From NCBI GenBank assembly GCA_015075305.1, contig JABTUS010000004.1, positions 302,679 to 366,678 of the forward strand: DNA of 64,000 bases, given 5' to 3'. The notes under the pieces were generated by a model. The model was not told the origin of the DNA. It saw only the letters and a list, made by a program, of their open reading frames with translations, and made no database searches. Both the position numbers and the translations under genes were made by a program. Positions 41,967 through 51,551 of this stretch are shown here, piece after piece. The stretch's first letter is position 1, and each line of letters opens with the position of its first letter. The stretch comes from Opitutaceae bacterium (GTDB lineage: Bacteria > Verrucomicrobiota > Verrucomicrobiia > Opitutales > Opitutaceae).

Positions 41967-44900
41967 ATGCTCACTCTCCGCGGGTCATCCTCCCTCTCAA
42001 CCTTTCGCCGGCAAAAGCTGCTTGAGGATCTTGCCTCGGCAGGGATCCCGGTCACGGACTTGAACGCGGAATTTGTGCACCTGATCTCGCTGGTTGATCC
42101 GAAAGCGCCACTCACGGCGCGGGAGCATGCCATTCTCGAGCAACTGCTCACGTACGGTCCGCGCGACAAGCGAAGCGCTGTCGGTGGAGTGACACGCGTT
42201 GTGGCGCCGCGACCCGGCACGCTGTCCCCCTGGTCCTCGAAGGCGACCGACATCGCGCACATCTGCGGCCTTGCAGGCATCAGGCGAATTGAGCGGGTGA
42301 CTGTTTATTCGTTTGCCCATGAAGCCATCGAAACGGATGCCGGCAGGGAGAAATTCGATCGTGAAATAGCGGCGCGCATACACGACCGCATGACGCAGGC
42401 GGTCTTTCCTTCGATCGACAATTGCTCCATTCTTTTCAGGCGGGAGACACCAAGGCCGTCGACGCGGATTTCCGTGCTTCGCAACGGCCGTGCCGCGCTG
42501 GAGGATGCGAACCGGACGCTTGGCCTCGCTCTTGCAGGCGACGAGATCGAATATCTCGCGAAGGCGTTTCAAGGTCTGGGGAGGGATCCCTACGATGTCG
42601 AGCTTATGATGTTTGCGCAGGCGAATTCGGAGCACTGCCGCCACAAGATCTTCAACGCCACCTGGGAAATCGACGGATCGCAGCGCGACAGGTCGCTCTT
42701 CCAGATGATCAAGAACACCCATCAGCTGCATTCCGAAGGAATTCTTTCCGCCTATCGGGACAATGCGGCGGTGATGAAGGGCAGCATCGGCGGGCGTTTT
42801 TTTGTGGATCCCGCGACGGGGCTGTACCGTGCGGTGCGCGAGGAAATCGACCTGCTGTGCAAGGTGGAAACCCACAATCATCCGACGGCGATATCGCCGT
42901 TTCCCGGAGCGGCGACGGGGTCCGGCGGAGAAATCCGAGACGAGGGCGCCACGGGCCGCGGATCGAAGCCCAAGGCGGGCCTCACCGGCTTCACGGTATC
43001 CAATCTTCAACTACCCGGTGCCAGGCAGCCTTGGGAGAAGGACAATGGCAGGCCTGGAAGGATCGCGTCGGCGCTCGAAATCATGATCGACGGGCCGCTG
43101 GGCGGCGCGGCGTTCAACAATGAATTTGGAAGACCCGCGATCTGCGGGTATTTTCGCACCTTTGAGATGGAGGTCGGCGGCCCCGCCGGGCTGCAGCTTC
43201 GCGGCTACCACAAGCCGATCATGCTGGCGGGTGGTCTCGGCAACATCCGGCGCAGTCATGTTCAGAAGGGCGAAATCGTGCCGGGAGACGCATTGATCAT
43301 TCTTGGCGGTCCGGCGATGCTCATCGGGCTGGGCGGGGGGGCGGCGAGCTCTCTCGCGAGCGGTTCCGGCCAGGAGGACCTCGATTTCGCGAGTGTTCAA
43401 CGCGACAACGCCGAGATGCAGCGACGGTGCCAGGAGGTGATTGATCGATGCTGGGCGCTGGGTGAGAGGAATCCGATATCCTTCATCCACGACGTCGGTG
43501 CGGGCGGGATCTCCAACGCGCTGCCCGAATTGGTGAATGACGGCGGACGAGGCGGGAGCTTCCAGCTTCGCAGCGTCCCCAATGACGAGCCCGGAATGAG
43601 TCCGCTCGAGATCTGGTGCAACGAGGCGCAGGAGCGGTACGTGCTGGCCGTCCCCGTCGACCGTCTCGATGCGTTCGAGGAGCTGTGCCGGCGGGAGCGC
43701 TGCCCGTTCGCCGTTGTCGGGCACGCGACGGAGAAGAAGCGGCTTGTCCTTGAGGACTCCCATTTCAAGAACACGCCGATTGACCTTCCGCTCGAGGTTC
43801 TTCTGGGCAAGCCACCGCGCATGCATCGGCGGGACGCCTCGCGGGCGGCGGTGCTTCAGCCGCTCAATCCGACCGGCATTTCCCTCTCCGAAGCTTTGAG
43901 GAGGGTCGTCATGCATCCGGCTGTGGCCGACAAGACCTTCCTGATTTCAATTGGCGACCGTTCCGTCACCGGACTTGTCGCCCGCGACCAGATGGTGGGT
44001 CCGTGGCAAGTGCCGGTCGCCGACTGCGGGGTGACGGCGGCGACGTTCGACTCCTTTGCCGGAGAGGCGATGGCAGTGGGAGAGCGCACCCCGGTGGCGC
44101 TCAATAACGCGGCGGCGTCCGCCCGGCTCGCCGTTGCCGAGGCGCTGACCAATCTGGTGGCTGCGATGATCGGCGGGATCGGAAAGGTCAATCTATCGGC
44201 GAACTGGATGGCGGCTCCCGCACAGGCAGGAGAGGGTGCGGCGCTCTATGAAGCGGTGCGGGCGGTTGGCATGGAGCTCTGTCCGGCGCTGGGAATCACG
44301 ATTCCCGTGGGCAAGGACTCCATGAGCATGAGCACGATCTGGCATGATCGCGGCATCGAGAAGCAGATGACGGCGCCGGTGTCGCTGATCATCTCCGCAT
44401 TTGCCCCCTGCCTCGATATCCGACGCACCCTTACCCCACAGCTGCGCAAGCCGGGTGATCGTGATTCAGACGGCGGCTTGGTGGGTGAATCGACACTGGT
44501 GTTGATTGACCTCGGTCGAGGCAGGAACCGCCTCGGTGGATCCATATTCGCCCAGGTGCAGTCACAGCTCGGCGAGGCTCCGCCCGATGTTGACTCGCCA
44601 GCGGATCTCAAGGCGTTCTGGAATGCCATCCAGGCCCTAAACGCCTCGGGCAGGATCCTCGCCTATCACGACCGCTCGGACGGCGGCCTGGTTGTGACGC
44701 TCATGGAAATGGCCTTTGCCGGACACGTTGGCGTGGATCTGGATCTTCCAAATGCCAGCGGCGATCTCCCGGCATTGTTCTCCACACTCTTTTCCGAGGA
44801 AATCGGCGCGGTTGTCCAGGTAAGGAACAGGGAGATTGAAGCTGTGATGTCAGTGCTCAGCGAGGAGGGACTCGGCGACTGCTCTCGGATCATAGGAAGG

Positions 44901-45920
44901 CTCAACCCGACCCATGCCCTGCGAGTCATGGACGGTGAAACCGTGCTGCTGGAGCAGAGTCTTTCGAGCCTGCGCGACCAGTGGTCGGATGTGACGCACC
45001 GCATGGCGGCATTGCGCGACAATCCGGACTGCGCTCGGGCTGAGCACCAGGGACGCCTTGCCCATGACGATCCAGGAATCAAGCCGAGACTAACGTTTCC
45101 CTATCCGTTTCCTCCGTCGCAATCCTCTCGAAACCCGGTGAAGGCACGTCCGTCGATTGCCATTCTTCGGGAGCAGGGAGTCAATGGCCAGGTGGAGATG
45201 GCTGCCGCGTTTGATCGCGCTGGTTTTGACGCTGTCGATGTTCACATGACCGACATCCTGAGTGGACGCAGGTCGCTCCGCGAATTCCGCGGCCTGGCTG
45301 CCTGCGGCGGCTTCAGTTACGGCGATGTGCTGGGCGCGGGCCAGGGCTGGGCGAAAAGCATACTGTTCAATGCGCGCGCACGGGAGGAGTTTGAAGGCTT
45401 CTTTGCACGCGCGGACACATTCGCCCTCGGTGTCTGCAATGGCTGTCAGATGATGAGCAATCTGCGCGACATCATTCCCGGTTCCGGACACTGGCCCCGG
45501 TTTGTGCAGAACCTGTCTGAACGTTTTGAGGCGAGGTTTGTATCACTCAGGATCGATCCAAGTCCGAGCCTTCTTTTTCGCGGGATGGAGGGTTCGGTCC
45601 TGCCGGTTGTGGCGTCGCATGGAGAGGGCTGCGCCGAATTCGTCGATGTCGCCGCCGCGGACGCCTGCAGTCGATCGGGTTATGTTGCGGCGCGCTATGT
45701 CGACAATCATCACCGAGTGACCAGCTCCTACCCGTTGAACCCCAACGGTTCACCCCATGGCATCACGGCGCTTACGAACACGGATGGACGCGTGACCATC
45801 ATGATGCCGCACCCCGAGCGCGTGCACCGGACGTCAGCGATGAGCTGGCATCCCGTTGACTGGGAGGACGACAGTCCCTGGATGAAACTCTTCTACAACG
45901 CCCGTGCGTGGGTGGGCTGA
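41967..45920 (+). CDS. purL: Phosphoribosylformylglycinamidine synthase, fused PurL-PurQ type
   Basis: A 1317-residue FGAM synthase of the large single-chain type, containing the synthase domains and a C-terminal glutaminase. N-terminal part: [21 protein letters not shown]/substrate core: [40 protein letters not shown] and [20 protein letters not shown]. The glutaminase (from about residue 1050) has the nucleophile Cys1157 in [13 protein letters not shown] and the His/Glu pair in [10 protein letters not shown]. It catalyses the fourth step of purine synthesis. The last 28 bases overlap the convergent small membrane protein gene. Confidence 0.96.
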   Translation: MLTLRGSSSLSTFRRQKLLEDLASAGIPVTDLNAEFVHLISLVDPKAPLTAREHAILEQLLTYGPRDKRSAVGGVTRVVAPRPGTLSPWSSKATDIAHICGLAGIRRIERVTVYSFAHEAIETDAGREKFDREIAARIHDRMTQAVFPSIDNCSILFRRETPRPSTRISVLRNGRAALEDANRTLGLALAGDEIEYLAKAFQGLGRDPYDVELMMFAQANSEHCRHKIFNATWEIDGSQRDRSLFQMIKNTHQLHSEGILSAYRDNAAVMKGSIGGRFFVDPATGLYRAVREEIDLLCKVETHNHPTAISPFPGAATGSGGEIRDEGATGRGSKPKAGLTGFTVSNLQLPGARQPWEKDNGRPGRIASALEIMIDGPLGGAAFNNEFGRPAICGYFRTFEMEVGGPAGLQLRGYHKPIMLAGGLGNIRRSHVQKGEIVPGDALIILGGPAMLIGLGGGAASSLASGSGQEDLDFASVQRDNAEMQRRCQEVIDRCWALGERNPISFIHDVGAGGISNALPELVNDGGRGGSFQLRSVPNDEPGMSPLEIWCNEAQERYVLAVPVDRLDAFEELCRRERCPFAVVGHATEKKRLVLEDSHFKNTPIDLPLEVLLGKPPRMHRRDASRAAVLQPLNPTGISLSEALRRVVMHPAVADKTFLISIGDRSVTGLVARDQMVGPWQVPVADCGVTAATFDSFAGEAMAVGERTPVALNNAAASARLAVAEALTNLVAAMIGGIGKVNLSANWMAAPAQAGEGAALYEAVRAVGMELCPALGITIPVGKDSMSMSTIWHDRGIEKQMTAPVSLIISAFAPCLDIRRTLTPQLRKPGDRDSDGGLVGESTLVLIDLGRGRNRLGGSIFAQVQSQLGEAPPDVDSPADLKAFWNAIQALNASGRILAYHDRSDGGLVVTLMEMAFAGHVGVDLDLPNASGDLPALFSTLFSEEIGAVVQVRNREIEAVMSVLSEEGLGDCSRIIGRLNPTHALRVMDGETVLLEQSLSSLRDQWSDVTHRMAALRDNPDCARAEHQGRLAHDDPGIKPRLTFPYPFPPSQSSRNPVKARPSIAILREQGVNGQVEMAAAFDRAGFDAVDVHMTDILSGRRSLREFRGLAACGGFSYGDVLGAGQGWAKSILFNARAREEFEGFFARADTFALGVCNGCQMMSNLRDIIPGSGHWPRFVQNLSERFEARFVSLRIDPSPSLLFRGMEGSVLPVVASHGEGCAEFVDVAAADACSRSGYVAARYVDNHHRVTSSYPLNPNGSPHGITALTNTDGRVTIMMPHPERVHRTSAMSWHPVDWEDDSPWMKLFYNARAWVG

Positions 45921-46165
45921 ACCGGACGGTTCACCGGTCCCTTGAGCTCGGCATTGACCTCCACCTCACGGGCGACAACATCGATGACATCACCCGATTC
46001 ATGAGTGACCGGGTACTGTCCGCTCCGGCTGCGCCCGGAACGGCCCAGTCGCTTTTTGAACGAACCGATCAGTGCCATGATGGCGAGCGCGATCGCGCCG
46101 ATCAACGCAGCGGCGAGGGCAAAAAGCCCGACTACGACGGCAATGAGCAATTGCAGGAAGCGCAT
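45893..46165 (-). CDS. Small membrane protein of unknown function
   Basis: A 90-residue protein with one or two N-terminal hydrophobic helices ([36 protein letters not shown]) followed by a basic segment and an acidic tail [16 protein letters not shown]. The hydrophobic N-terminus and balanced tail suggest a real membrane protein. It converges with purL and overlaps its end by 28 bases. No family recognised. Confidence 0.6.
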   Translation of the reverse strand: MRFLQLLIAVVVGLFALAAALIGAIALAIMALIGSFKKRLGRSGRSRSGQYPVTHESGDVIDVVAREVEVNAELKGPVNRPVQPTHARAL

Positions 46166-46484
46166 GGACAGTAGGACACCGAAAAACAGGGAAGGTTGCG
46201 CACAGGCGATGCAGGTTCAAGTGATCACACGCGCGCCACGGGAATCTTTCAAATTCTGAAACGAACGATTGCGGTTGCGTTTCCGGCTCCTATCCTGTTC
46301 GCAGAAAATCAAACGTGTCCGCTCATGCCCGTGAGCTCGGGCCCGCGCCGGATGCACGCCACCCACCCACGTGTGTCCCATGGTGCGGTTCCGATTCCTG
46401 GAAGCACGGCTCCACCTTCCAGGAAACACGCATTCCGTCAGTTTCCGTCCATCGTTCAAGAACCCAAAAACAGAAAAAGTCATC
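46166..46484. other. Divergent intergenic region with no recognised feature
   Basis: About 320 bases between the small membrane protein and the DUF2934-like gene. It should hold both promoters. I see no convincing -35/-10 pair, hairpin or repeat. Open frames crossing it lack recognisable features. Confidence 0.45.
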
Positions 46485-46874
46485 ATGAATGTTGAGAATA
46501 CGCACCACGGAAAAATTCTGACCCATGGGAAGGGATCTGGAGGGATTTCGTCGGACGAAATCGAACGACGTGCCGAGGAGATCGCAGTCATTGAGGGGAA
46601 ACTGGATGGGGCCTCCGCGGATGTTCGCCGCATGGCCAGGGACGAACTGAGAGGATCAGGCCTCCTGGGCGTTTCAGAGGACGAGGGGCTGAGCACCACC
46701 TCCATCAATCGGGACCCGGGTGATCCCGTGTCCGTGCACGGTCATCAGGTGCCGCTGCTTTCAGACGATGACGAGCAGGAAACCATCGAGCGGCTTGCGA
46801 TTGAGGGGGTGGAGGAGGCGCAGCATGAACAGATGCTCGCTGACCGCCTTCGCAACCGCGGTTATTCGGGTTGA
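46485..46874 (+). CDS. Hypothetical protein, possibly DUF2934-like
   Basis: A 129-residue hydrophilic, acidic protein from the ATG at 46485. The segment SSDEIERRAEEIAVIEGKLD resembles the DUF2934 start, but the usual Trp-rich continuation is absent, so this link is weak. The C-terminal part (DDDEQETIERLAIEGVEEAQ) is helical and charged. No signal peptide. Function unknown. Confidence 0.6.
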   Translation: MNVENTHHGKILTHGKGSGGISSDEIERRAEEIAVIEGKLDGASADVRRMARDELRGSGLLGVSEDEGLSTTSINRDPGDPVSVHGHQVPLLSDDDEQETIERLAIEGVEEAQHEQMLADRLRNRGYSG

Positions 46875-46902
46875 CGGCTGGTGCGGCACGGCCGCGCTAC
46901 CG

Positions 46903-47691
46903 TCAGTGACGTGACTCTGTGGCGCCTTGTGTTGCAGGCCGCAAGTCACCTTCCCCCAGCTTGCGGCGGAAGAATGAGACCGCCATTCCCATTGTCAGGT
47001 GGGCGAGTTCCGGATCGTAGCGATAGCCCTCATCCCTCAGGAATGCGTGGGCTCCATTGAATTCATGCCAGGTGAAGTTGGCATTGGCGGCGGCAAGGGC
47101 CGCCTGTATGCGTGATCGACCCTCGGCGGGCACGTGTGGATCCTGCCGTCCGAAAATCATGAGCAGCTCGCCCTTGATCTCGCCAATCCTGTCGAGGGAG
47201 TTGTCGTTCATGCCCTTTCCGAGTCCCCGCTTGTGGATGTCCGTGGCATAAAAGCAGACTGCTGCGCTGACCTCCGGATTCATGGCGGCCCGAAAGGAGA
47301 GGTGTCCGCCAATGCAGATGCCAATCGATCCGACCTTTCCGGTTCCGCGGTCATGCGATTTCAGATAGCGGATGGCTGCGCGGGCGTCGTCGTCATAGCT
47401 GGAGAGTTCCTTCGTTGTCTTGAGGGCGTTGCCCTTGTCCGCTCCGGCCTGATCGTAAGCCAGCACGGTGCCCGCCGGCAGGAATTCATGGTAGATTTCG
47501 GGGACCGCGACGATGAATCCGTGCCCGGCCAGAAAGGCGGCGGTGCGCCGGATGGGCGCTGTAACCTGGAAAATCTCGGAAAAAAGCACGATCCCCGGAT
47601 AGCGCCCCGGGGCGGTGGGCATGTAGAGGTAGGTGCGCATAGCGCCTGTGCCAGAGGGGATGTCAACGGTGACGGGCTCGGTGATGGTCAT
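46903..47691 (-). CDS. Dienelactone hydrolase family alpha/beta hydrolase
   Basis: A 262-residue hydrolase with the DLH triad: Cys126 in GSIGICIGGHLSF, Asp184 in IFGRQDPHVPAEG and His215 in FNGAHAFLRDEGYRYD. The N-terminus (TAPGRYPGIVLFSEIFQ) and YFAT-like region match the family. DLH proteins hydrolyse dienelactone and related lactones or esters; the in vivo substrate is unclear. It begins 9 bases beyond the terminator of the upstream bacillithiol operon, so it has its own promoter or is reached by readthrough. Confidence 0.92.
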   Translation of the reverse strand: MTITEPVTVDIPSGTGAMRTYLYMPTAPGRYPGIVLFSEIFQVTAPIRRTAAFLAGHGFIVAVPEIYHEFLPAGTVLAYDQAGADKGNALKTTKELSSYDDDARAAIRYLKSHDRGTGKVGSIGICIGGHLSFRAAMNPEVSAAVCFYATDIHKRGLGKGMNDNSLDRIGEIKGELLMIFGRQDPHVPAEGRSRIQAALAAANANFTWHEFNGAHAFLRDEGYRYDPELAHLTMGMAVSFFRRKLGEGDLRPATQGATESRH

Positions 47692-47699
47692 GTGAATTG

Positions 47700-47725
47700 A
47701 AAAAGATCTGGTTCAAGTGAACCAG
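47700..47725 (-). terminator. Rho-independent terminator of the bacillithiol-type operon
   Basis: Minus strand: palindrome CTGGTTCACTTGAACCAG (47708-47725), which folds as a 7-base stem with a 4-base loop, followed by ATC and TTTTT (47700-47704). The glycosyltransferase TGA stop codon (47713-47715) lies inside the hairpin. This marks the operon end. Confidence 0.82.
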
Positions 47726-48831
47726 TATCCGGTCGAGAAAGCGACCGTGGAAAATGCGAGCAGAGCGGTGGATAGGATGGTGAAGGGAAGCTCAAGAAAC
47801 GGACGGCGCTCAACCCATGCGCCGAGAATGATGTAGAATGGGACTATGACACTCATGTATCTGGGAATCGCCTCGAGCACCCCGGTCGAGGTGTACAGCA
47901 CGACATAGGCTGCCGCCATGGCGAGATAGGCTCCGCGAATCCTCAGGAGAAGGCCGGCGCCAATAAGCACGGCCGCCAGTATCAGGGCTCCAATGAACCA
48001 GGCCTTGTAGACATCAGGCAGGGAGGCGACATTGGGATGAAGGAAAGTTTCCCAGAACGGCATCAGTTTGCGCCCCCAAAAGATCTCCGCCTTGCGGTAG
48101 ACCAGGGGATCGCCGAATTTCATCGCCATGTAGGCCATGTACGTGAGCGTTCCCGCAGCAGGCAGGCCTGTGCAGGCGAGGCGGATCCAGCAGCCCAGGT
48201 TCCGCCACGAGAAATCCTTTCGCTCCTGCGCCAGAAACTCCATCGCAAGCGGGATGACCATCAGCAGGCCCACGCTTCGCGTCAGCGCAGCCGCATATCC
48301 CGCCGCGCCCGCCAGCCACCAGCGGCGCGTGCGCGCTCCAAAGAGGCTGGCGGCCACGAAAAGGACAAAAGTCCCTTCGGAATAAATCGTGGAAAAGAAA
48401 AAACTCACGGGTCCGAACAGGAAAAAACGAACGGCCATGTCAGCCGTTCGCTCGGTGTGATCAATCCGGGCCAGGTGCCAGATCAGCATCGCCGCGCCAA
48501 ATGTGCAAAGATTGGAAACCAGGAGGCCGCCGTGGGTGAGCGACAGGACTCCCAGCGAGCCGACATGCATCAGAAGCGGATAGAGCGGAAAGAACACGAC
48601 GTTGCTCTGGTCATTCGGGATGAACTCGTAGCCGTGGCGTGCCAGCTCAAGGTACCAGTTTGAATCCCAGCGAAGAAAGGGTGCGATGAACCCGTGCTTT
48701 GCCTGCTCCGGCGCAACGAGAATGATGCCCGTGCTCAGATAACCGATGGCCAGGATCAGCAGCCGGCTGAAAACGAAGGCGCAAAGCGTGCCACGGAATC
48801 CTGGAACGGAGAGAATGGATCGCGGATTCAC
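47713..48831 (-). CDS. PIG-V-like integral membrane glycosyltransferase
   Basis: A 372-residue protein from the GTG at 48831, which begins just before the first hydrophobic helix (FRGTLCAFVFSRLLILAIGY). About ten transmembrane helices follow. FLRWDSNWYLELARHGYEFI with WDSNWY is the luminal acidic motif of PIG-V/GT-C mannosyltransferases; VVFFPLYPLLMHV and EAIPRYMSVIVPF are also typical. GT-C enzymes use polyprenyl-phosphate sugars and act at the periplasmic face. Its place 67 bases after bshA in one operon is unusual. The open frame upstream of 48831 is not conserved-looking. Confidence 0.8.
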   Translation of the reverse strand: MNPRSILSVPGFRGTLCAFVFSRLLILAIGYLSTGIILVAPEQAKHGFIAPFLRWDSNWYLELARHGYEFIPNDQSNVVFFPLYPLLMHVGSLGVLSLTHGGLLVSNLCTFGAAMLIWHLARIDHTERTADMAVRFFLFGPVSFFFSTIYSEGTFVLFVAASLFGARTRRWWLAGAAGYAAALTRSVGLLMVIPLAMEFLAQERKDFSWRNLGCWIRLACTGLPAAGTLTYMAYMAMKFGDPLVYRKAEIFWGRKLMPFWETFLHPNVASLPDVYKAWFIGALILAAVLIGAGLLLRIRGAYLAMAAAYVVLYTSTGVLEAIPRYMSVIVPFYIILGAWVERRPFLELPFTILSTALLAFSTVAFSTGYWFT

Positions 48832-48898
48832 GGTGAAACAACAATCATGAATGGATCGCGGGACGGCACCATCATGAATGCAGCCGGGTTTTTGGATT

Positions 48899-50041
48899 TC
48901 AGTTCGGTGGCGCCTGCATCGCTCGCTGGTAGACCTCAAAATACGCCGGCACGATGCGTTCTGCCGAAAATTCCGAGGCTGCCCGCTTCCTGGCATTGAT
49001 CCCGAGGCGCCGCAGCTCATTTGGGTTGGCAATCAGCGCTTCAGTCGCCCGTGCAAGCGCCGCGGCATCGCCGAACGGCCGAAGGATCCCGGAGACGCCG
49101 TCCTCGATCACTTCCGGGATGCCCCCGACCTCCGTGCTGACCGTCGGGCAGCCGAACGTCATCCCTTCGAGGATGCTGAGACAGAAGCTTTCATATTCCG
49201 AGGTGATCAGCCCAAGGTCAGCGGCGGCGAAATACTCTTCGACCGACGTCACACTCTCCAGCACGATGACGTTTTCCCGCAATTGAAGCCGTTCGACCGT
49301 CTCCTGGTATGGCTTGAAATCCCCACCGGCAATGATGAGCAGCTTGAAGGATTTCCTTGGGCGGATGAGCGAGGCCGTTTCCAGGAGCAGGTCGATGCGC
49401 TTGACCCTGCGCAGATTGGAAACGTGGATCAGCAAGGTGTCGTCGTCGGACACGCCCAGATCCCGGCGAACCTGTGCGCGGGGGCGCGTTGGAATGCCAG
49501 GCGCGAAGAAGTTTGGAACCACCGTGATGTCGTGCCCCGGTTCGACAAGCCGTGCGGTCTCATCCTTGAGAAAGCGTGAGACGGTGGTGATGGCATCCGA
49601 GTGCACCAACGCATGCCGAATGACGGGCTTGTAGGAGGCATCCCGCCCGAGCAGCATTGTGTCGGTGCCGTGAAGTGTGGCCACCACCCGGGGCCTGATC
49701 TTTTCTGGAAGAAACTCGCGCGCGAGAACCGCCGCGGTTGCATGCGGCACGGCGTAGTGGGCATGCAGGATGTCCAGACCGTCCGACTGGCAGACCGCCG
49801 CCATCTTCACCGCGAGGGGAAGGGTGTAGTCCGAAAGATTGAAGATCCCGTAGCCATGCATCGGAACCTGATGGAAAAACACGCCGGCATCCTGCAGGGG
49901 CAGGCGCACGGGGCGTTCGTAGCTGAAGAAGTGAACCACATGTCCCCGTCGTGCGAGATCGATGCCGAGCGATGTCGCCAGGATGCCGCTGCCACCCACT
50001 GATGGGAAGCAGGCAATGCCGATGCGCAGTCTTGATTGCAT
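48899..50041 (-). CDS. bshA: N-acetyl-alpha-D-glucosaminyl L-malate synthase BshA
   Basis: A 380-residue GT4 glycosyltransferase. BshA-specific N-terminus IGIACFPSVGGSGILATSLG, then HFFSYERPVRL and DILHAHYAVPHATAA, TLHGTDTMLLGRD and ISEYESFCLSILEGM-type donor-binding (SEYESFCLSILEGM). BshA joins UDP-GlcNAc and L-malate, the first step of bacillithiol synthesis. Length and start match characterised BshA proteins. It lies 24 bases after bshB1 in the same operon. Confidence 0.94.
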   Translation of the reverse strand: MQSRLRIGIACFPSVGGSGILATSLGIDLARRGHVVHFFSYERPVRLPLQDAGVFFHQVPMHGYGIFNLSDYTLPLAVKMAAVCQSDGLDILHAHYAVPHATAAVLAREFLPEKIRPRVVATLHGTDTMLLGRDASYKPVIRHALVHSDAITTVSRFLKDETARLVEPGHDITVVPNFFAPGIPTRPRAQVRRDLGVSDDDTLLIHVSNLRRVKRIDLLLETASLIRPRKSFKLLIIAGGDFKPYQETVERLQLRENVIVLESVTSVEEYFAAADLGLITSEYESFCLSILEGMTFGCPTVSTEVGGIPEVIEDGVSGILRPFGDAAALARATEALIANPNELRRLGINARKRAASEFSAERIVPAYFEVYQRAMQAPPN

Positions 50042-50065
50042 GCGGGATGCGAACGGCGGGGCGTG

Positions 50066-50794
50066 CTAGAAATGGCGGGCGCCGCGACCAAGCTGGCCCA
50101 GCCTGGCAATCAGCGTGGGATCCGCGGGGTAGAGCGCCTGGGCATATTCCACGCCGGCCCGAAGTCCGAGCAGACGGGCGCGCGTCAGTTGAAGTTCGAC
50201 ATACCGGCGGGTGCGCGACTGCGTTTCATGGGCTGCCATGGCGTTCTTCCAGAGTTCGACGATTGCGGGGTCAGAGACATCATACCAGACCGCGCCCGCT
50301 TCGGGCTGTTCCCCTTCGGGCCCGACCGCGTAGTAGAGGAGCTGCTCGATGCTGTGTGGCGGGAATTCCCTCAACTCGGCGACGCCTCCGTAGCGCGCGA
50401 GGCGGGCGCCGTCCTGCACGAGGGACCCCAGCACCGCGTGGTCAGGATGCTGGTTCGTCCTGGGGGTCGGGCAGAGCACCCAGTGCGGGGTCGTGCGTCG
50501 GATGACTTCGGCGACCGTGAGTGAGCCCCGGACCGATCGCTCAAAATGAGCATCGCCGCCGATGTTGATGAATTCGATGCCCACCCCCAGAATCGATGCC
50601 GCCCTGATTGCCTCCTCGCGGCGCCGGAGAGGCGTGCCGCTCGTGGCGGACTCGCCTTCGGAGCAGACGACAAATTGAACCGAGGTTCCCGCGCGGGCTT
50701 CACTGGCGATGATTCCGCCGACTCCGAATTCGATGTCATCGGGATGAGCGCCGAAGACGAGCAGCCGGCGGGTGTCAGAAGGGGTAGTCGACAT
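50066..50794 (-). CDS. bshB1: N-acetyl-alpha-D-glucosaminyl L-malate deacetylase BshB1
   Basis: A 242-residue PIG-L (LmbE) deacetylase. Zinc site: FGAHPDDIEFGVGGI (His, Asp, Asp) and TNQHPDHAVLG with the third His. SEGESATSGTPLRRREEAIR and the RSRTRRYVELQLTRARLLGL tail match BshB1. It removes the acetyl group from GlcNAc-malate to give GlcN-malate, step two of bacillithiol synthesis. I chose the ATG at 50794 over 50803. It overlaps the BshC-like gene by 20 bases. Confidence 0.92.
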   Translation of the reverse strand: MSTTPSDTRRLLVFGAHPDDIEFGVGGIIASEARAGTSVQFVVCSEGESATSGTPLRRREEAIRAASILGVGIEFINIGGDAHFERSVRGSLTVAEVIRRTTPHWVLCPTPRTNQHPDHAVLGSLVQDGARLARYGGVAELREFPPHSIEQLLYYAVGPEGEQPEAGAVWYDVSDPAIVELWKNAMAAHETQSRTRRYVELQLTRARLLGLRAGVEYAQALYPADPTLIARLGQLGRGARHF

Positions 50795-51551
50795 AGGCTT
50801 CATCGGAACGATCTATGGAATCTCGCGTCACGTAGATGATCCCGGGGGCGTCCGCCTTGTTGAGATAGGCCTGTTCACCCGCACCCGTTATGTAGTGCGT
50901 GCAATGCAGGACGGACTGCATCCATCGAAGCCTCGAGTCGCGGGTGGGGGAAATCTGACGCTTTGACCATGGGGTGAAGGGGAGCTCAAGATACGAATCG
51001 CCTCCCTCGTGCAAGGCAAGAGATCCATTTCGGAAACGTGCCCGCACGATTTCACCCGACAGGGGGACGTCAACGTAGCAGTCGTCGATCCCGCATGCCG
51101 ACTCGCGAACGGCGGGATCACTGGAACGGACGATTTCGATGTCATCGAGGAGGCCTTGGGACCGCATCTGTTCCAAGCAGAAATCAGCGATTGTCGCGGC
51201 GCTGTTTCGGCGAAACGCCTGCACCGCCGCTTCCGATACATAGGCAGGAAGCTGCCGGGTTGTCTGATGCTTCCAAGCCTCGGGAATCCGCTTCAGGTAG
51301 AGCGGGGAGAACTTCCTCTGAATCTTGTTCTCGAACGCGAAGTTCAGCCAGTGCAGCTCACCTGTCTTCCTGTGCCGCAGTCCGGTCTGGGTTTCCCGCG
51401 GATCGTGGTCGCTGTCATGATAGAAAAAGACAATGCGACCGCCTATCTCCCCTCTCAGGCGTCGTGCAGTGATGATCTTGGCCTGAAGGAACCGGCGGGG
51501 GAAGATCCCGCAGGGCTGCTGACCGAAGGCAATTACGGGATCGGAGCTCAT
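50775..51551 (-). CDS. Compact BshC-like putative cysteine-adding enzyme
   Basis: A 258-residue protein from the ATG at 51551, in a 4-base ATGA overlap with the symporter stop. Three features resemble BshC: IAFGQQPCGIFPRRFLQAKI at 8-27 (the GQQPG entry), FFYHDSDHDPRET at 42-54 (compare EDHD), and SPTRDSRLRWMQSVLHCTHY at 201-220 followed by ITGAGEQAYL (compare the C-terminal GGPGEIAY). Canonical BshC is about 500-550 residues and includes a long helical insertion; here that region is missing. BshC adds cysteine to GlcN-malate to make bacillithiol. Family relation is likely; activity is inference from motifs and the flanking bshB1/bshA genes. Confidence 0.65.
   Translation of the reverse strand: MSSDPVIAFGQQPCGIFPRRFLQAKIITARRLRGEIGGRIVFFYHDSDHDPRETQTGLRHRKTGELHWLNFAFENKIQRKFSPLYLKRIPEAWKHQTTRQLPAYVSEAAVQAFRRNSAATIADFCLEQMRSQGLLDDIEIVRSSDPAVRESACGIDDCYVDVPLSGEIVRARFRNGSLALHEGGDSYLELPFTPWSKRQISPTRDSRLRWMQSVLHCTHYITGAGEQAYLNKADAPGIIYVTRDSIDRSDEAYVDYPF

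Noticed and set aside
41997-43916. Long minus-strand and frame-shifted plus-strand frames inside purL
   Set aside because: PurL motifs run continuously through the region, so these frames are shadows.
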